NCBI GenBank assembly: GCA_964501415.1
Contig: CAZCSL010000003.1
Span: 1-64,000 of the forward strand
DNA: 64,000 bases
Direction of reading: 5' to 3'
Source of the DNA: B1SED10-225 sp964501415
GTDB taxonomy: Bacteria; Bacillota_I; Bacilli_A; Izemoplasmatales; Izemoplasmataceae
A program made the translations under genes and the position numbers. A model generated the notes under the pieces. The model did not search any database. It was not told the origin of the DNA and was given only the letters and a program-made list of their open reading frames with translations. This document shows positions 8,365 through 15,893 of the stretch, piece by piece (positions within the stretch are counted from its first letter, which is position 1; every line of letters starts with the position of its first letter).

Positions 8365-8817
8365 TTAATTCTTTCGTAAAGTTCCAAAAAATTCTTTTAG
8401 TAAGACTGATGCTTCTGTTTGTAAGATACCACCAACGACCGACACGTGATGTGTAAAGTCCACATCAAAAAGATTTGTCTTTGAGACATGAGCGCCATTT
8501 TTATAATCTTTTGCCGCATAGACTAAGTGTGGTATTCTGGATTGTATAATAGCCCCAGCACACATTGGACAAGGTTCCAGCGTTACATATAGTTTAACAT
8601 TTTCCAAACGCCAAGAGCCTAGATATTCTGCCGCTTTTTTTATCGCAAGGATTTCCGCATGAGCCACAGGATCTTGAGACTGTTCTCTTTGATTATGTGC
8701 CTTGGCAATTACTTGATCGTCCAAAACAATAACTGCGCCTACAGGCACTTCCTTTTTGCTCATCGCCAATTGTGCTTCTTTAAGAGCTAACTTCATAAAG
8801 TATTCATCGTTTAACAT
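8365..8817 (-). CDS. tadA: tRNA-specific adenosine deaminase TadA
   Basis: TadA deaminates wobble adenosine A34 to inosine in tRNA-Arg(ACG), a zinc-dependent reaction of the cytidine deaminase fold. The active-site HAE is at H53-A54-E55 and the two zinc cysteines lie in EPCPMCAGA (C83, C86). The length of 150 aa is standard. The ATG at 8817 is 3 bases after the tdk stop, so the gene is cotranscribed with tdk, and the SRP RNA lies directly downstream. Confidence 0.95.
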   Translation of the reverse strand: MLNDEYFMKLALKEAQLAMSKKEVPVGAVIVLDDQVIAKAHNQREQSQDPVAHAEILAIKKAAEYLGSWRLENVKLYVTLEPCPMCAGAIIQSRIPHLVYAAKDYKNGAHVSKTNLFDVDFTHHVSVVGGILQTEASVLLKEFFGTLRKN

Positions 8818-8820
8818 GTT

Positions 8821-9420
8821 TTAAATAGCCTTTAATGTTTTAGGTTTACGATAAACTTTATGACAATGCCTACAACGAGCTTCGTATGATTCTTCTGCCC
8901 CGATTAAAACGATAGGATCTAAGTATTTAGCCGGTTTGCCATCGATGATTCTTTGAGTTCGTGTTGCTGGTTGACCACACTTAACACATACTGCGGAAAG
9001 CTTAGTTACGTATTCCGCCATAGACAACAAGACAGGCATCATAGAGAATGGTTCTCCTCTGAAATCCATGTCTAATCCACTCAAAATAACACGCTTATTT
9101 TGATTTGCTAAGTGTTCTATCACCGAAACAATACCTTCATCTAGAAACTGAACTTCATCGATAGCTACAACATCAGTTTCCTCGTTGACGCTCATTAGGA
9201 CATCTTTTGAGGTTTTGACATTAATTGACCTTGTTTTGTTTTTGTCATGCGACATAACGTCTTCATCACTAAAACGATTATCTATCGATGGTTTGAATAC
9301 AATGATATTTTTTTTGGCATATTGTAACCTTTTAACTCTACGAATCAACTCTTCAGTTTTTCCTGCAAACATAGGTCCAGTAATGACTTCAATCCAACCT
9401 TCTTTTTGTCTTAATCTCAT
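8821..9420 (-). CDS. tdk: thymidine kinase (type II)
   Basis: Thymidine kinase phosphorylates thymidine to dTMP for salvage. In this 199-aa protein the P-loop GPMFAGKTEELIR is at 15-27, a Walker B-like VAIDEVQFL follows near residue 86, and the lasso domain has a structural zinc site from CVKCGQ and CRHCH. Salvage of thymidine is relevant beside the secreted nucleases encoded at 31-35 kb. The start ATG 9420 follows AGGAAGG. It lies just after the rpmE terminator, and no separate promoter was recognised, so partial readthrough from rpmE is possible. Confidence 0.95.
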   Translation of the reverse strand: MRLRQKEGWIEVITGPMFAGKTEELIRRVKRLQYAKKNIIVFKPSIDNRFSDEDVMSHDKNKTRSINVKTSKDVLMSVNEETDVVAIDEVQFLDEGIVSVIEHLANQNKRVILSGLDMDFRGEPFSMMPVLLSMAEYVTKLSAVCVKCGQPATRTQRIIDGKPAKYLDPIVLIGAEESYEARCRHCHKVYRKPKTLKAI

Positions 9421-9437
9421 TATAAACCTTCCTTCTT

Positions 9438-9466
9438 AAAACAAAAAGGCCACATAAAAGTGGCCT
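9438..9466 (-). terminator. rho-independent terminator of rpmE
   Basis: On the minus strand AGGCCAC, loop TTTTAT, GTGGCCT is followed by TTTTGTTTT, a 7-bp GC-rich stem with a U-tract. It starts 10 bases after the rpmE stop codon. Confidence 0.85.
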
Positions 9467-9476
9467 ACAGTAAATG

Positions 9477-9692
9477 TTAGTTTTTGTTTTGATCTAAGCC
9501 ATATCTTTTATTAAAGCGTTCAACACGACCAGCTGATTTACCATGTTTTTGTTTGCCTGTATAGAAAGGATGGCAATTTGAACAAGTATCAACTTTAACC
9601 TCTTTTAAAACGGACCCTGACTCAAACTCATTGCCACATGTCGTACACGTAACTGTAACTTTCTTATAATCAGGATGAATGCCTTTTTTCAT
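9477..9692 (-). CDS. rpmE: 50S ribosomal protein L31 (zinc-binding form)
   Basis: L31 (71 aa) of the C+ type, with four zinc cysteines in C16-x-x-C19 and C37-x-x-C40, followed by HPFYTG and the conserved GRVERFNKRYG C-terminus. L31 bridges the ribosomal subunits at the central protuberance. The start is the ATG at 9692, preceded by AAGGAG at good spacing; an upstream in-frame extension to 9728 has no such signal. It is monocistronic by appearance, with its own promoter (9749-9777) and terminator. Zinc-free paralogues exist in other bacteria; none is seen here. Confidence 0.95.
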   Translation of the reverse strand: MKKGIHPDYKKVTVTCTTCGNEFESGSVLKEVKVDTCSNCHPFYTGKQKHGKSAGRVERFNKRYGLDQNKN

Positions 9693-9748
9693 TTCAATTC
9701 TCCTTCCGCCATGATTTAGGAAAACCATAGTAAGTTTAATGCTATGTG

Positions 9749-9777
9749 ATTATATCAAATCATAGGTAAACATTCAA
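9749..9777 (-). promoter_or_regulatory. sigma-A-type promoter of rpmE
   Basis: On the minus strand TTGAAT (9772-9777) and TATAAT (9749-9754) are separated by 17 bases, about 55 bases before the rpmE start codon. Good match to the vegetative consensus. Confidence 0.7.
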
Positions 9778-9821
9778 GTGTTTTTAGCTCATGAAATCAA
9801 GAAATCATTAAAAAAGTAACC

Positions 9822-9883
9822 CATACCCCCTACCTTATAAGAATGTATAAGTTTTGGATGGGGATTCCATAAAAGGGGGTATG
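9822..9883 (-). ncRNA. candidate structured RNA or DNA element, three-way junction
   Basis: The outer arms CATACCCCCT (9822-9831) and AGGGGGTATG (9874-9883) pair perfectly over 10 bp. Inside, two further hairpins use nearly all remaining bases. One is CTTATA/TATAAG with a 6-base loop (9834-9851). The other is TTTTGGA/TCCA.AAA around a 7-base loop (about 9851-9873). The result is a compact three-way junction. Read on the minus strand it is followed by GGTTACTTTTTT, a terminator-like tail, and is preceded by a weak promoter-like pair, so a small RNA or an attenuator upstream of rpmE is possible. It matches no riboswitch class I know. A protein-binding DNA cruciform is the alternative. Confidence 0.5.
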
Positions 9884-9990
9884 AATTACAATATCTACTT
9901 TACAATGTATTTCGAAAAAGTCAACTGTTTTTTTAAATTTTGATCAAATATTTTCAAACAACTCGATTATGATGACAGACTTTTTGTTAA

Positions 9991-10004
9991 TTAAAACGGT
10001 TACA
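9991..10004 (+). promoter_or_regulatory. cre-like site (CcpA operator) upstream of fumarase
   Basis: TTAAAACGGTTACA matches 12 of 14 positions of the Bacillus cre consensus TGWAARCGYTWNCW. It overlaps the presumed -35 region of the fumarase promoter, where binding would repress. ccpA itself is not in this window. Confidence 0.4.
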
Positions 10005-10029
10005 TGCTTTTAAAACACTATGTTATAAT
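10000..10029 (+). promoter_or_regulatory. promoter of the fumarase-malic enzyme operon
   Basis: A perfect TATAAT at 10024-10029 lies 31 bases before the start codon. The -35 is poor (TTACAT, 10000-10005, spacing 18), consistent with a regulated promoter. Confidence 0.5.
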
Positions 10030-10060
10030 CAAGTTAGTTATCAAAATATGAGGTGTTGTC

Positions 10061-10900
10061 ATGAAAGTTATATCACAAAGTGAAATCATATCAAGCGTTA
10101 AAGAAATTCTTCTAGATATTAACTACAACCTGGATGATACTTTCATTTCACGTTTGGAAAAAGCAAAGTCAAATGAATCTAATAATTTATCTAAGTCTAT
10201 CTTAGAAGATATTTTAGAGAATCAAGATATCGCAAAAAAAGGGGTTAATCCTTTGTGCCAAGATACCGGTATTGTAGTTGCAGTAGTTGAGATTGGCGAT
10301 GATGTCAAAATTGAAGGCGACCTTGAAAACGCAATCAATGAAGGCGTTAGACAAGCTTATCGTGAAGGTTATTTAAGAAAATCCATTGTTTTGCATCCTT
10401 TTGAACGCACTAACACAAAAGATAATACACCCGCAATAATCCATACTAAATTGGTAAAAGGCGATAAATTAACGTTAAAAATAGCTGCTAAGGGAGCGGG
10501 AAGCGAAAACATGAGCAAATTGTTTATGCTCAAGCCGAGTGATGGAATTGATGGTGTTAAAAAAGTAGTTAAAGACACTATATTTAATGCCGGTGGGAGA
10601 CCTTGTCCTCCAATTATTGTCGGTATCGGTATTGGAGGCAATTTTGAAAAAGCGCCTCTTTTAGCTAAAGAAGCTCTTTTAAGAGACTTGGATGACGTTA
10701 ACGAGGACCCCACGATTAGTTCTTTGGAAAATGATTTATTAGAAGAGATTAATGCATTAGGTGTTGGACCCATGGGCGTTGGAGGAGAGACTACTTGTGT
10801 AGGTGTCAAAATTAATACTTACGCTATGCACATCGCCTCTTTACCCGTGGCCATAAATATTCAATGTCATGCCAATAGGCACAAAAAGGTGGTTTTATAA
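10061..10900 (+). CDS. class I fumarate hydratase, alpha subunit
   Basis: This is the catalytic, oxygen-sensitive [4Fe-4S] subunit of two-subunit fumarases, which interconvert fumarate and L-malate; tartrate dehydratase alpha is the close alternative. Three candidate cluster cysteines are visible: C66 in PLCQDTG, C182 in GGRPCPPI and C246 in GGETTCVG. The length of 279 aa is standard. The ATG follows GAGGTG. The TAA stop overlaps the beta-subunit ATG by one base (TAATG). With malic enzyme next in line, a fumarate to malate to pyruvate route is the natural reading and favours fumarase. Confidence 0.9.
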   Translation: MKVISQSEIISSVKEILLDINYNLDDTFISRLEKAKSNESNNLSKSILEDILENQDIAKKGVNPLCQDTGIVVAVVEIGDDVKIEGDLENAINEGVRQAYREGYLRKSIVLHPFERTNTKDNTPAIIHTKLVKGDKLTLKIAAKGAGSENMSKLFMLKPSDGIDGVKKVVKDTIFNAGGRPCPPIIVGIGIGGNFEKAPLLAKEALLRDLDDVNEDPTISSLENDLLEEINALGVGPMGVGGETTCVGVKINTYAMHIASLPVAINIQCHANRHKKVVL

Positions 10901-11427
10901 TGAAATTGACTCCCCCCATCAACGAAAATGATTTAACAAAGCTAAGGGCAGGACAAAAAGTATATATCACAGGAGTGATATATACCGCTAGAGACCAAGC
11001 ACATATTCGCTTAGTTGAAGAAAAGAACCCCAAGTTTAACTTGGAGGGTTCAGTAATATATTACGTTGGCCCAACACCTACAAAAAAGGGGGAAATCATC
11101 GGTTCTTGTGGGCCTACATCCGCTTACAGAATGGACGATTTATCTATCCCCCTTATGAAAAAAGGGGTTAAAATTATGATCGGTAAAGGAAATCGTAGCA
11201 AGAAATTCCAACAGGCTATGATCAAACATAAATCCATGTACTTAATGGCTATAGGAGGGACTGGTGCTTTACTTGCTAGTAAGGTAAAATCTAGAAAAAT
11301 GCTTATGTATTCTGATTTGGATTCTGAGGCTATCTATGAGCTAGAAGTAGAAAATTTCCCTTGTTACGTTGCCTATGATTTTGAAGGTAACACTATCTTT
11401 AAGGGAGGCGAAGATGAAGAATTATAA
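10900..11427 (+). CDS. class I fumarate hydratase, beta subunit
   Basis: The swivelling beta domain (175 aa) closes the active site of two-subunit class I fumarases. Family hallmarks are GPTPTKKGEIIGSCGPTSAYRM near residues 52-73 and the KGNRS segment. Its start overlaps the alpha-subunit stop and its end overlaps the malic enzyme start, so all three are translationally coupled. As with the alpha subunit, tartrate dehydratase is a formal alternative. Confidence 0.9.
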   Translation: MKLTPPINENDLTKLRAGQKVYITGVIYTARDQAHIRLVEEKNPKFNLEGSVIYYVGPTPTKKGEIIGSCGPTSAYRMDDLSIPLMKKGVKIMIGKGNRSKKFQQAMIKHKSMYLMAIGGTGALLASKVKSRKMLMYSDLDSEAIYELEVENFPCYVAYDFEGNTIFKGGEDEEL

Positions 11428-12586
11428 ATCTATTAGCTTATTAAAGCACAAAGAACTCAAAGGAAAAATTGAAATTCGCAACAAAGTTGATATAAACTCG
11501 ACAGATGATTTATCTTGGGCGTATTCTCCCGGCGTTGCAGAACCTTGTAAAATTATAGCAAAAAATAAAAACGAGGTTTATAACTATACCACAAAAAGTA
11601 ATACAATTGCTGTAATCACTGATGGAAGTGCAGTACTAGGTTTAGGCAACATTGGTCCTGAAGCAGCTTTGCCCGTAATGGAAGGTAAAGCCATGTTATT
11701 CAAACGTTTTGCCAATATTAACGCTTTTCCGATATGTTTGAATAGCGCCAATCCTGATGAGTTCATCAATACAGTGATTCAGTTATCACCCTCATTAGGT
11801 GGAATCAATCTTGAAGATATTTCATCTCCAAAATGTATCTACATTGAAAATGAGTTGAAAAAACGTTTAAATATTCCGGTATTCCACGATGACCAACACG
11901 GCACCGCCATAGCAACCGCGGCCGCTTTAATTAATGCTGCTAAGTTAGTTAAGAAAAAAATAAGTGATCTGAAAATAGCACTTATTGGAACAGGTGCTGC
12001 CGGTAGCGCTATTGCTAAGATGCTCAATGCCTTAAACGTCGCTCAAATACATGCATACAATGAAGATGGCGTAGTCTCAAAAAACAAGGACCATTCTAAA
12101 GACATAGTAGTAAAAGAACTTCTAGAAAAAAATATCATTAACACTCCTCATAAAGAGGTAAAAACTTTGGAAGATGTGATTAAAGATAAGGACGTTCTTA
12201 TTGGTGTCTCAACAGGAAACTTAGTCAGTTCATCGATGATTAAAAACATGAAATCGAATGCCATTGTTTTTGCCATGGCTAATCCTGATCCTGAAATTTC
12301 CTACAATGATGCCAAAAAATCAGGTGCAAAAATCGTTGGTACAGGTCGAAGTGATTATCCTAACCAAATCAATAACGTACTCGCTTTTCCTGGTATTTTC
12401 AAAGGAGCTTTAGATGGACGTGTTAACGACATTACTCAAGAAATGCAAATTGATGCTGCATATGCCATTGCTGGAGTGGTTTCCCTTGAGAAACTTTCAC
12501 CCGAATACATCATCCCTTCTGTATTTGATGAAAGAGTAGTAAATGCTGTTAGTCAAGCTGTTCTTTCCGCCTCATATAAAAGCTAA
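11414..12586 (+). CDS. malic enzyme (oxaloacetate-decarboxylating malate dehydrogenase)
   Basis: This 390-aa NAD(P)-dependent malic enzyme converts malate to pyruvate and CO2. The short bacterial form is seen, with SPGVAEPC near residue 38, the metal-site region FHDDQHGTA, and the dinucleotide-binding loop GTGAAGSAIAKM. NAD versus NADP preference cannot be decided. The ATG at 11414 is chosen over an in-frame codon at 11369 because AGGGAGG (11402-11408) lies at proper spacing; it overlaps the fumarase beta end by 14 bases. With fumarase it feeds C4 acids to pyruvate. The terminator follows directly after the stop. Confidence 0.93.
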   Translation: MKNYKSISLLKHKELKGKIEIRNKVDINSTDDLSWAYSPGVAEPCKIIAKNKNEVYNYTTKSNTIAVITDGSAVLGLGNIGPEAALPVMEGKAMLFKRFANINAFPICLNSANPDEFINTVIQLSPSLGGINLEDISSPKCIYIENELKKRLNIPVFHDDQHGTAIATAAALINAAKLVKKKISDLKIALIGTGAAGSAIAKMLNALNVAQIHAYNEDGVVSKNKDHSKDIVVKELLEKNIINTPHKEVKTLEDVIKDKDVLIGVSTGNLVSSSMIKNMKSNAIVFAMANPDPEISYNDAKKSGAKIVGTGRSDYPNQINNVLAFPGIFKGALDGRVNDITQEMQIDAAYAIAGVVSLEKLSPEYIIPSVFDERVVNAVSQAVLSASYKS

Positions 12587-12618
12587 AACCTACACAATAA
12601 ATTAGTGTAGGTTTTTTT
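12585..12618. terminator. bidirectional terminator, malic enzyme / beta-propeller gene
   Basis: AAAACCTACAC, a 9-base loop, then GTGTAGGTTTTTTT. The plus strand has a seven-T tail; the minus strand has TTTTAGCTTTT. It serves the convergent genes ending at 12586 and 12617. Confidence 0.85.
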
Positions 12619-14500
12619 AAGGAAATATTAATCTATCGATTTCTTCATGAAAATCTTCTTTATCCAGACTGATAATACCTCCTGGTGTTACTAAATGCAA
12701 TACATCATCTTCTTCAATCACCCTTAAAACAAAAGGCGTGACATGATGCAGTGAAGATGGAAGATTTATTCGGTCTAACCGTTCAAATGTCTGTGATTCT
12801 ACGGAATAAAAGCCAACATAAGTCAAGAACTCTGAAACGTCATTATCGCTTGAGTTTATATAGGGCAACAATAGCACATTTTCTGAAATATAATGGATAT
12901 CTTTTATGTTGAAACTTTCTTTCAAAGCGCTAGATTGATGAGTAATCTTTTCTATGTAGTTTGATTGTTTTAGCCATAGTTGATCATCACTATGATAGCG
13001 ACTAATATAGATTTGATTATCTTCTAGGTTCATATCTAGCAACAATTCTTGATCTGAATAAACGATATTTTGAGGAAGGTTTAATACATATGATGGTGAA
13101 TAAGCAGTGATTTGATTGGGATTAGAGACATCATAAAGTCTTGTATAATGATCTTTTGTCTTTATGTATAAAATATCCTTGTCGTGATAAAACCCTCTTA
13201 TATTTTCAATTGAAGATTGTCTAGAAGCTTCTAAAATACCTAGTTGATCGTTAAACCTATACAAATAAACACCTTGTTCCGTTTTTAAAAAGACACTAAT
13301 TAAAAAACCATCCGTAAAAATAGCATTTGTTTTAGGTTCACCCATAAATAATCTGGTTCTAAAAAATTGCACGCCATTATTATTAACGTTAAATTTTGTA
13401 ATAGCCGTTTTGTAGGCTTCGATTGGATTTGACATTTCGACATAGTCACTCGCTGTCTTAAACTCATGGCTTAATGAGATTAGATAAATATCGTCATCAT
13501 TCATGTCTACTTGGTAATCTGCATTAAGAAGGGTTGTTTCCATCGTGTAAGAATTATTTTTGGTGTCGATTGCTATAATGTTCAAAAAACTATCTGGATT
13601 CGTGCCTTCGATATATCTAATCCTATCGTATGCTTGCACCGATTTAATTCCGTTATGCTCGCTTTTGGGCATATAATCATCTAAATCAAATCCTTCTAAT
13701 TTGAAGGGTAAGTATTGTTCGTTTACAATGACAAGCTGATGATTCTTAAGGGAAACCATGGTTGGTTTGCCTTTGAAACCAAAATGGTCTAACGCTTCAA
13801 ACTCAGCCTCTATATCATAGATATAAACATGGGTTTTAGGAATATACGATTTCAAATAATCACGATCTTCAGCTCTATCTTCATCAAAATACTCTTCCAA
13901 CACGACAAAAAGACGCCCACTATCCACGAATAACGTGATAACTTCAAGTCCTTTAGACTCATAGTCAATCATGTGTTTATGTTGCCAACCATCGTCAGAC
14001 AAATATGCAACATTTATTTGTTCGTTGCTCGCAACAAATAAATAATCACCGTGCTTGTCTATATAATCCAAATCCCCTAATACCTTGACGCTTTGATTAT
14101 AACTATTAAAAAGGGTCTCGTGAATATCTGTGCTAGATTGTGGCCTTATGCTCATAGTGTAGAATTTGCTATGGAAGTCATTATAGATTTGCTCAATATC
14201 AGATTGTGATTGGATCATGCCAATATGATCTTGATATTGAATTGGGCTTCTCACAAAGGCCAAAATGAAAACGATTGGAATAAGTAACGGAATGAAGACT
14301 CTACTAAATTTAAAGATGGAAGGATATTTTTGTTTAAAAGCATCGTAATTTCTTAAAATACCTTGTTTAAATTTCAACTTCTTATTAAAAGCACGTTCTT
14401 TTAAAAATACGCGCATCAAGACTAAAAAAACTATTAAAGACCCAGCTATAATGCTTAGTATAATAAAATTATTGTAAAAGAATTCAATTAAGCTTAACAT
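12617..14500 (-). CDS. membrane-anchored beta-propeller-like protein
   Basis: The protein (627 aa) has two hydrophobic helices near the N-terminus (about 8-31 and 62-84) and then a large domain of about 530 residues, predicted extracytoplasmic. That part is a series of short beta strands with recurring patterns such as YLFVASNEQINVAYL, GRLFVVLEE and HQLVIVNE. This resembles the secreted C-terminal beta-propeller family (PF09826-like), recognised by pattern only. The ATG 14500 is preceded by AGGAGG. It starts 9 bases after the LytTR gene, so the two form an operon and the regulator probably controls it. No catalytic motif was recognised; ligand sensing or an envelope role is inference. Confidence 0.7.
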   Translation of the reverse strand: MLSLIEFFYNNFIILSIIAGSLIVFLVLMRVFLKERAFNKKLKFKQGILRNYDAFKQKYPSIFKFSRVFIPLLIPIVFILAFVRSPIQYQDHIGMIQSQSDIEQIYNDFHSKFYTMSIRPQSSTDIHETLFNSYNQSVKVLGDLDYIDKHGDYLFVASNEQINVAYLSDDGWQHKHMIDYESKGLEVITLFVDSGRLFVVLEEYFDEDRAEDRDYLKSYIPKTHVYIYDIEAEFEALDHFGFKGKPTMVSLKNHQLVIVNEQYLPFKLEGFDLDDYMPKSEHNGIKSVQAYDRIRYIEGTNPDSFLNIIAIDTKNNSYTMETTLLNADYQVDMNDDDIYLISLSHEFKTASDYVEMSNPIEAYKTAITKFNVNNNGVQFFRTRLFMGEPKTNAIFTDGFLISVFLKTEQGVYLYRFNDQLGILEASRQSSIENIRGFYHDKDILYIKTKDHYTRLYDVSNPNQITAYSPSYVLNLPQNIVYSDQELLLDMNLEDNQIYISRYHSDDQLWLKQSNYIEKITHQSSALKESFNIKDIHYISENVLLLPYINSSDNDVSEFLTYVGFYSVESQTFERLDRINLPSSLHHVTPFVLRVIEEDDVLHLVTPGGIISLDKEDFHEEIDRLIFP

Positions 14501-14509
14501 AGTGGCCTC

Positions 14510-15031
14510 CTATAGATTTAAAGTCTTTTTAAACTGCTTATAATAACGACGATTAACCTCGACTTTATCCCCGTTTTTCATCAGCAATAACAGTTTGGAG
14601 TTAAAGGCGGGCTTGATATAATCGATTTTATTGATATTAACTAAAGCATATTTACTAACTCTAATAAAGTATTTGTTCTTTAACAACTCTTCTAACGCAT
14701 ATAGTTTCAACTTAACCGTAAAACGATGTTTTAATAAAACCGCGACAACTTCCTCGTTCTCAATCACAAAATAATGTATTTTTCTAGATTCGATGTTTTT
14801 TATCCCTCTATCACTTTCAATACTGATAAAAACATCTTCACCTTTGACAATGGAATCTAACATTAAATTGACCTTATCGGCCTGTTCCTCATTAAAAACT
14901 ATATTAATTTTATCTTCTTCTACTTCATTTTTATCCGTAGTTAAGACATATTGATATTTTTTACTATCAATAACTTTTAATTTTTGTCTGATACGGGAAC
15001 GATCCGCTTTGGGAACTTTAAGCTTAAACAT
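14510..15031 (-). CDS. LytTR-family DNA-binding regulator without a receiver domain
   Basis: The C-terminal half (about residues 80-173) is a LytTR DNA-binding domain, ending FIRVSKYALVNINKIDYIK...LLLLMKNGDKVEVNRRYY, the family's conserved core. The first 70 residues are short, mixed and charged, and carry no phospho-acceptor receiver domain, so it is not a classical response regulator. Stand-alone LytTR proteins are often encoded with a membrane partner that controls them; here that partner would be the adjacent beta-propeller protein. GGAGGG precedes the ATG at 15031. Inverted repeats at 15048-15074 just upstream may be its operator, giving autoregulation. Confidence 0.85.
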   Translation of the reverse strand: MFKLKVPKADRSRIRQKLKVIDSKKYQYVLTTDKNEVEEDKINIVFNEEQADKVNLMLDSIVKGEDVFISIESDRGIKNIESRKIHYFVIENEEVVAVLLKHRFTVKLKLYALEELLKNKYFIRVSKYALVNINKIDYIKPAFNSKLLLLMKNGDKVEVNRRYYKQFKKTLNL

Positions 15032-15047
15032 AAAACCCTCCGCTTTA

Positions 15048-15074
15048 TGGTATGCATACTATACCAAATTTGGT
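15048..15074. promoter_or_regulatory. overlapping inverted repeats, putative operator
   Basis: TGGTAT and ATACCA flank a 7-base centre, and the second arm runs into the perfect palindrome ACCAAATTTGGT. They sit between -10-like TATAAT sequences (minus strand) and the LytTR Shine-Dalgarno sequence. LytTR proteins bind pairs of short repeats, so autoregulation is plausible but unproven. Confidence 0.4.
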
Positions 15075-15159
15075 GATTATAGAATAATAAACATATATTA
15101 TACACTAAAAAAGTGTTGTATTACATCGAACAATATACCATGATAATTATTATATTCAT

Positions 15160-15194
15160 AACAATAAAATAGGGCCTAAAGCCTTATTGTTTTT
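15160..15194 (-). terminator. possible terminator of maf
   Basis: On the minus strand ATAAGGC, TTTAG, GCCCTAT forms a 7-bp stem with one mismatch, followed by TTTATTGTTAT. Weak, but correctly placed about 20 bases after the maf stop. Confidence 0.4.
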
Positions 15195-15209
15195 ATAGCT
15201 CAACCCTCT

Positions 15210-15788
15210 TTAAAGATTGATGAAACCAAATTTTTTTAAACGTTTATATATCATCGATATAGGCAATCCCATAACCGAATAGTAATCTCCTTGTATACTA
15301 TCGATAAAATTAGAGCCTATACCTTGAATGGCATATGCGCCAGCTTTATTAAATGGTTCTTTACTTCTTATATAATACGTAATCTCTGCGTCAGTAAGCT
15401 CATTAAAGTTAACTTTTGTGATGCGATAAAATTTTATGATCTCATCCATATAAATGATTGCGCACCCTGTAATTACTTGATGCTGTTTACCACTCAGTTC
15501 CTTCAACATATCCCTAGCTTCTGAGGCATTTACTGGTTTACCTAATACTTTCTCCCCTATAACAACCAATGTATCTGCGCCTAAGATTAACTTTTGGGGA
15601 TGCTTTTTCTTTACAGATATCGCTTTTTTATAAGCTAATTCCATAATTTGATCTTCGAATGACCGTTCTTCATTCAATTTTTCATTATCATTCTCAGGAC
15701 TTACTGAAATGAAATCAACACCAATTTTTTTCATGAGTTCACGTCTTCTAGGTGATGTAGAAGCTAATACAATACCGTGGTTTGTCAT
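15210..15788 (-). CDS. maf: Maf family nucleotide pyrophosphatase
   Basis: Maf proteins hydrolyse dTTP, UTP and modified pyrimidine nucleotides to monophosphates. The 192-aa protein has the N-terminal signature ASTSPRRRELM (9-19), the conserved GADTLVV (about 69-75), and DAEITYYI and GAYAIQGIG further on. Length and motifs are complete. The ATG at 15788 has only a weak ribosome site (AAGGATTG). It is transcribed away from tilS, sharing an intergenic region of about 105 bases. Confidence 0.92.
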   Translation of the reverse strand: MTNHGIVLASTSPRRRELMKKIGVDFISVSPENDNEKLNEERSFEDQIMELAYKKAISVKKKHPQKLILGADTLVVIGEKVLGKPVNASEARDMLKELSGKQHQVITGCAIIYMDEIIKFYRITKVNFNELTDAEITYYIRSKEPFNKAGAYAIQGIGSNFIDSIQGDYYSVMGLPISMIYKRLKKFGFINL

Positions 15789-15893
15789 TTTTTCACAATC
15801 CTTACTATTTTAGTTTATTATATCACGTTAAATACATGGTTTCAGATAGTAAACTCAACTTTTACATGATATAATATTTGCGGAGTTGGTATA

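Larger units (their letters stand above)
9693..10060. other. 368-base divergent intergenic region
   Basis: This spacer between rpmE (minus) and fumarase (plus) holds the rpmE promoter, a 62-base nested inverted repeat (9822-9883), a possible second minus-strand promoter (TTGACT near 9920-9925, weak TAAAGT 16 bases on), a cre-like site at 9991-10004 and the fumarase promoter. I see no convincing protein-coding frame in it. Confidence 0.7.

Noticed and set aside
9693..10060. oriC-like DnaA-box cluster in the AT-rich spacers
   Set aside because: No clustered TTATCCACA boxes and no dnaA in the window.
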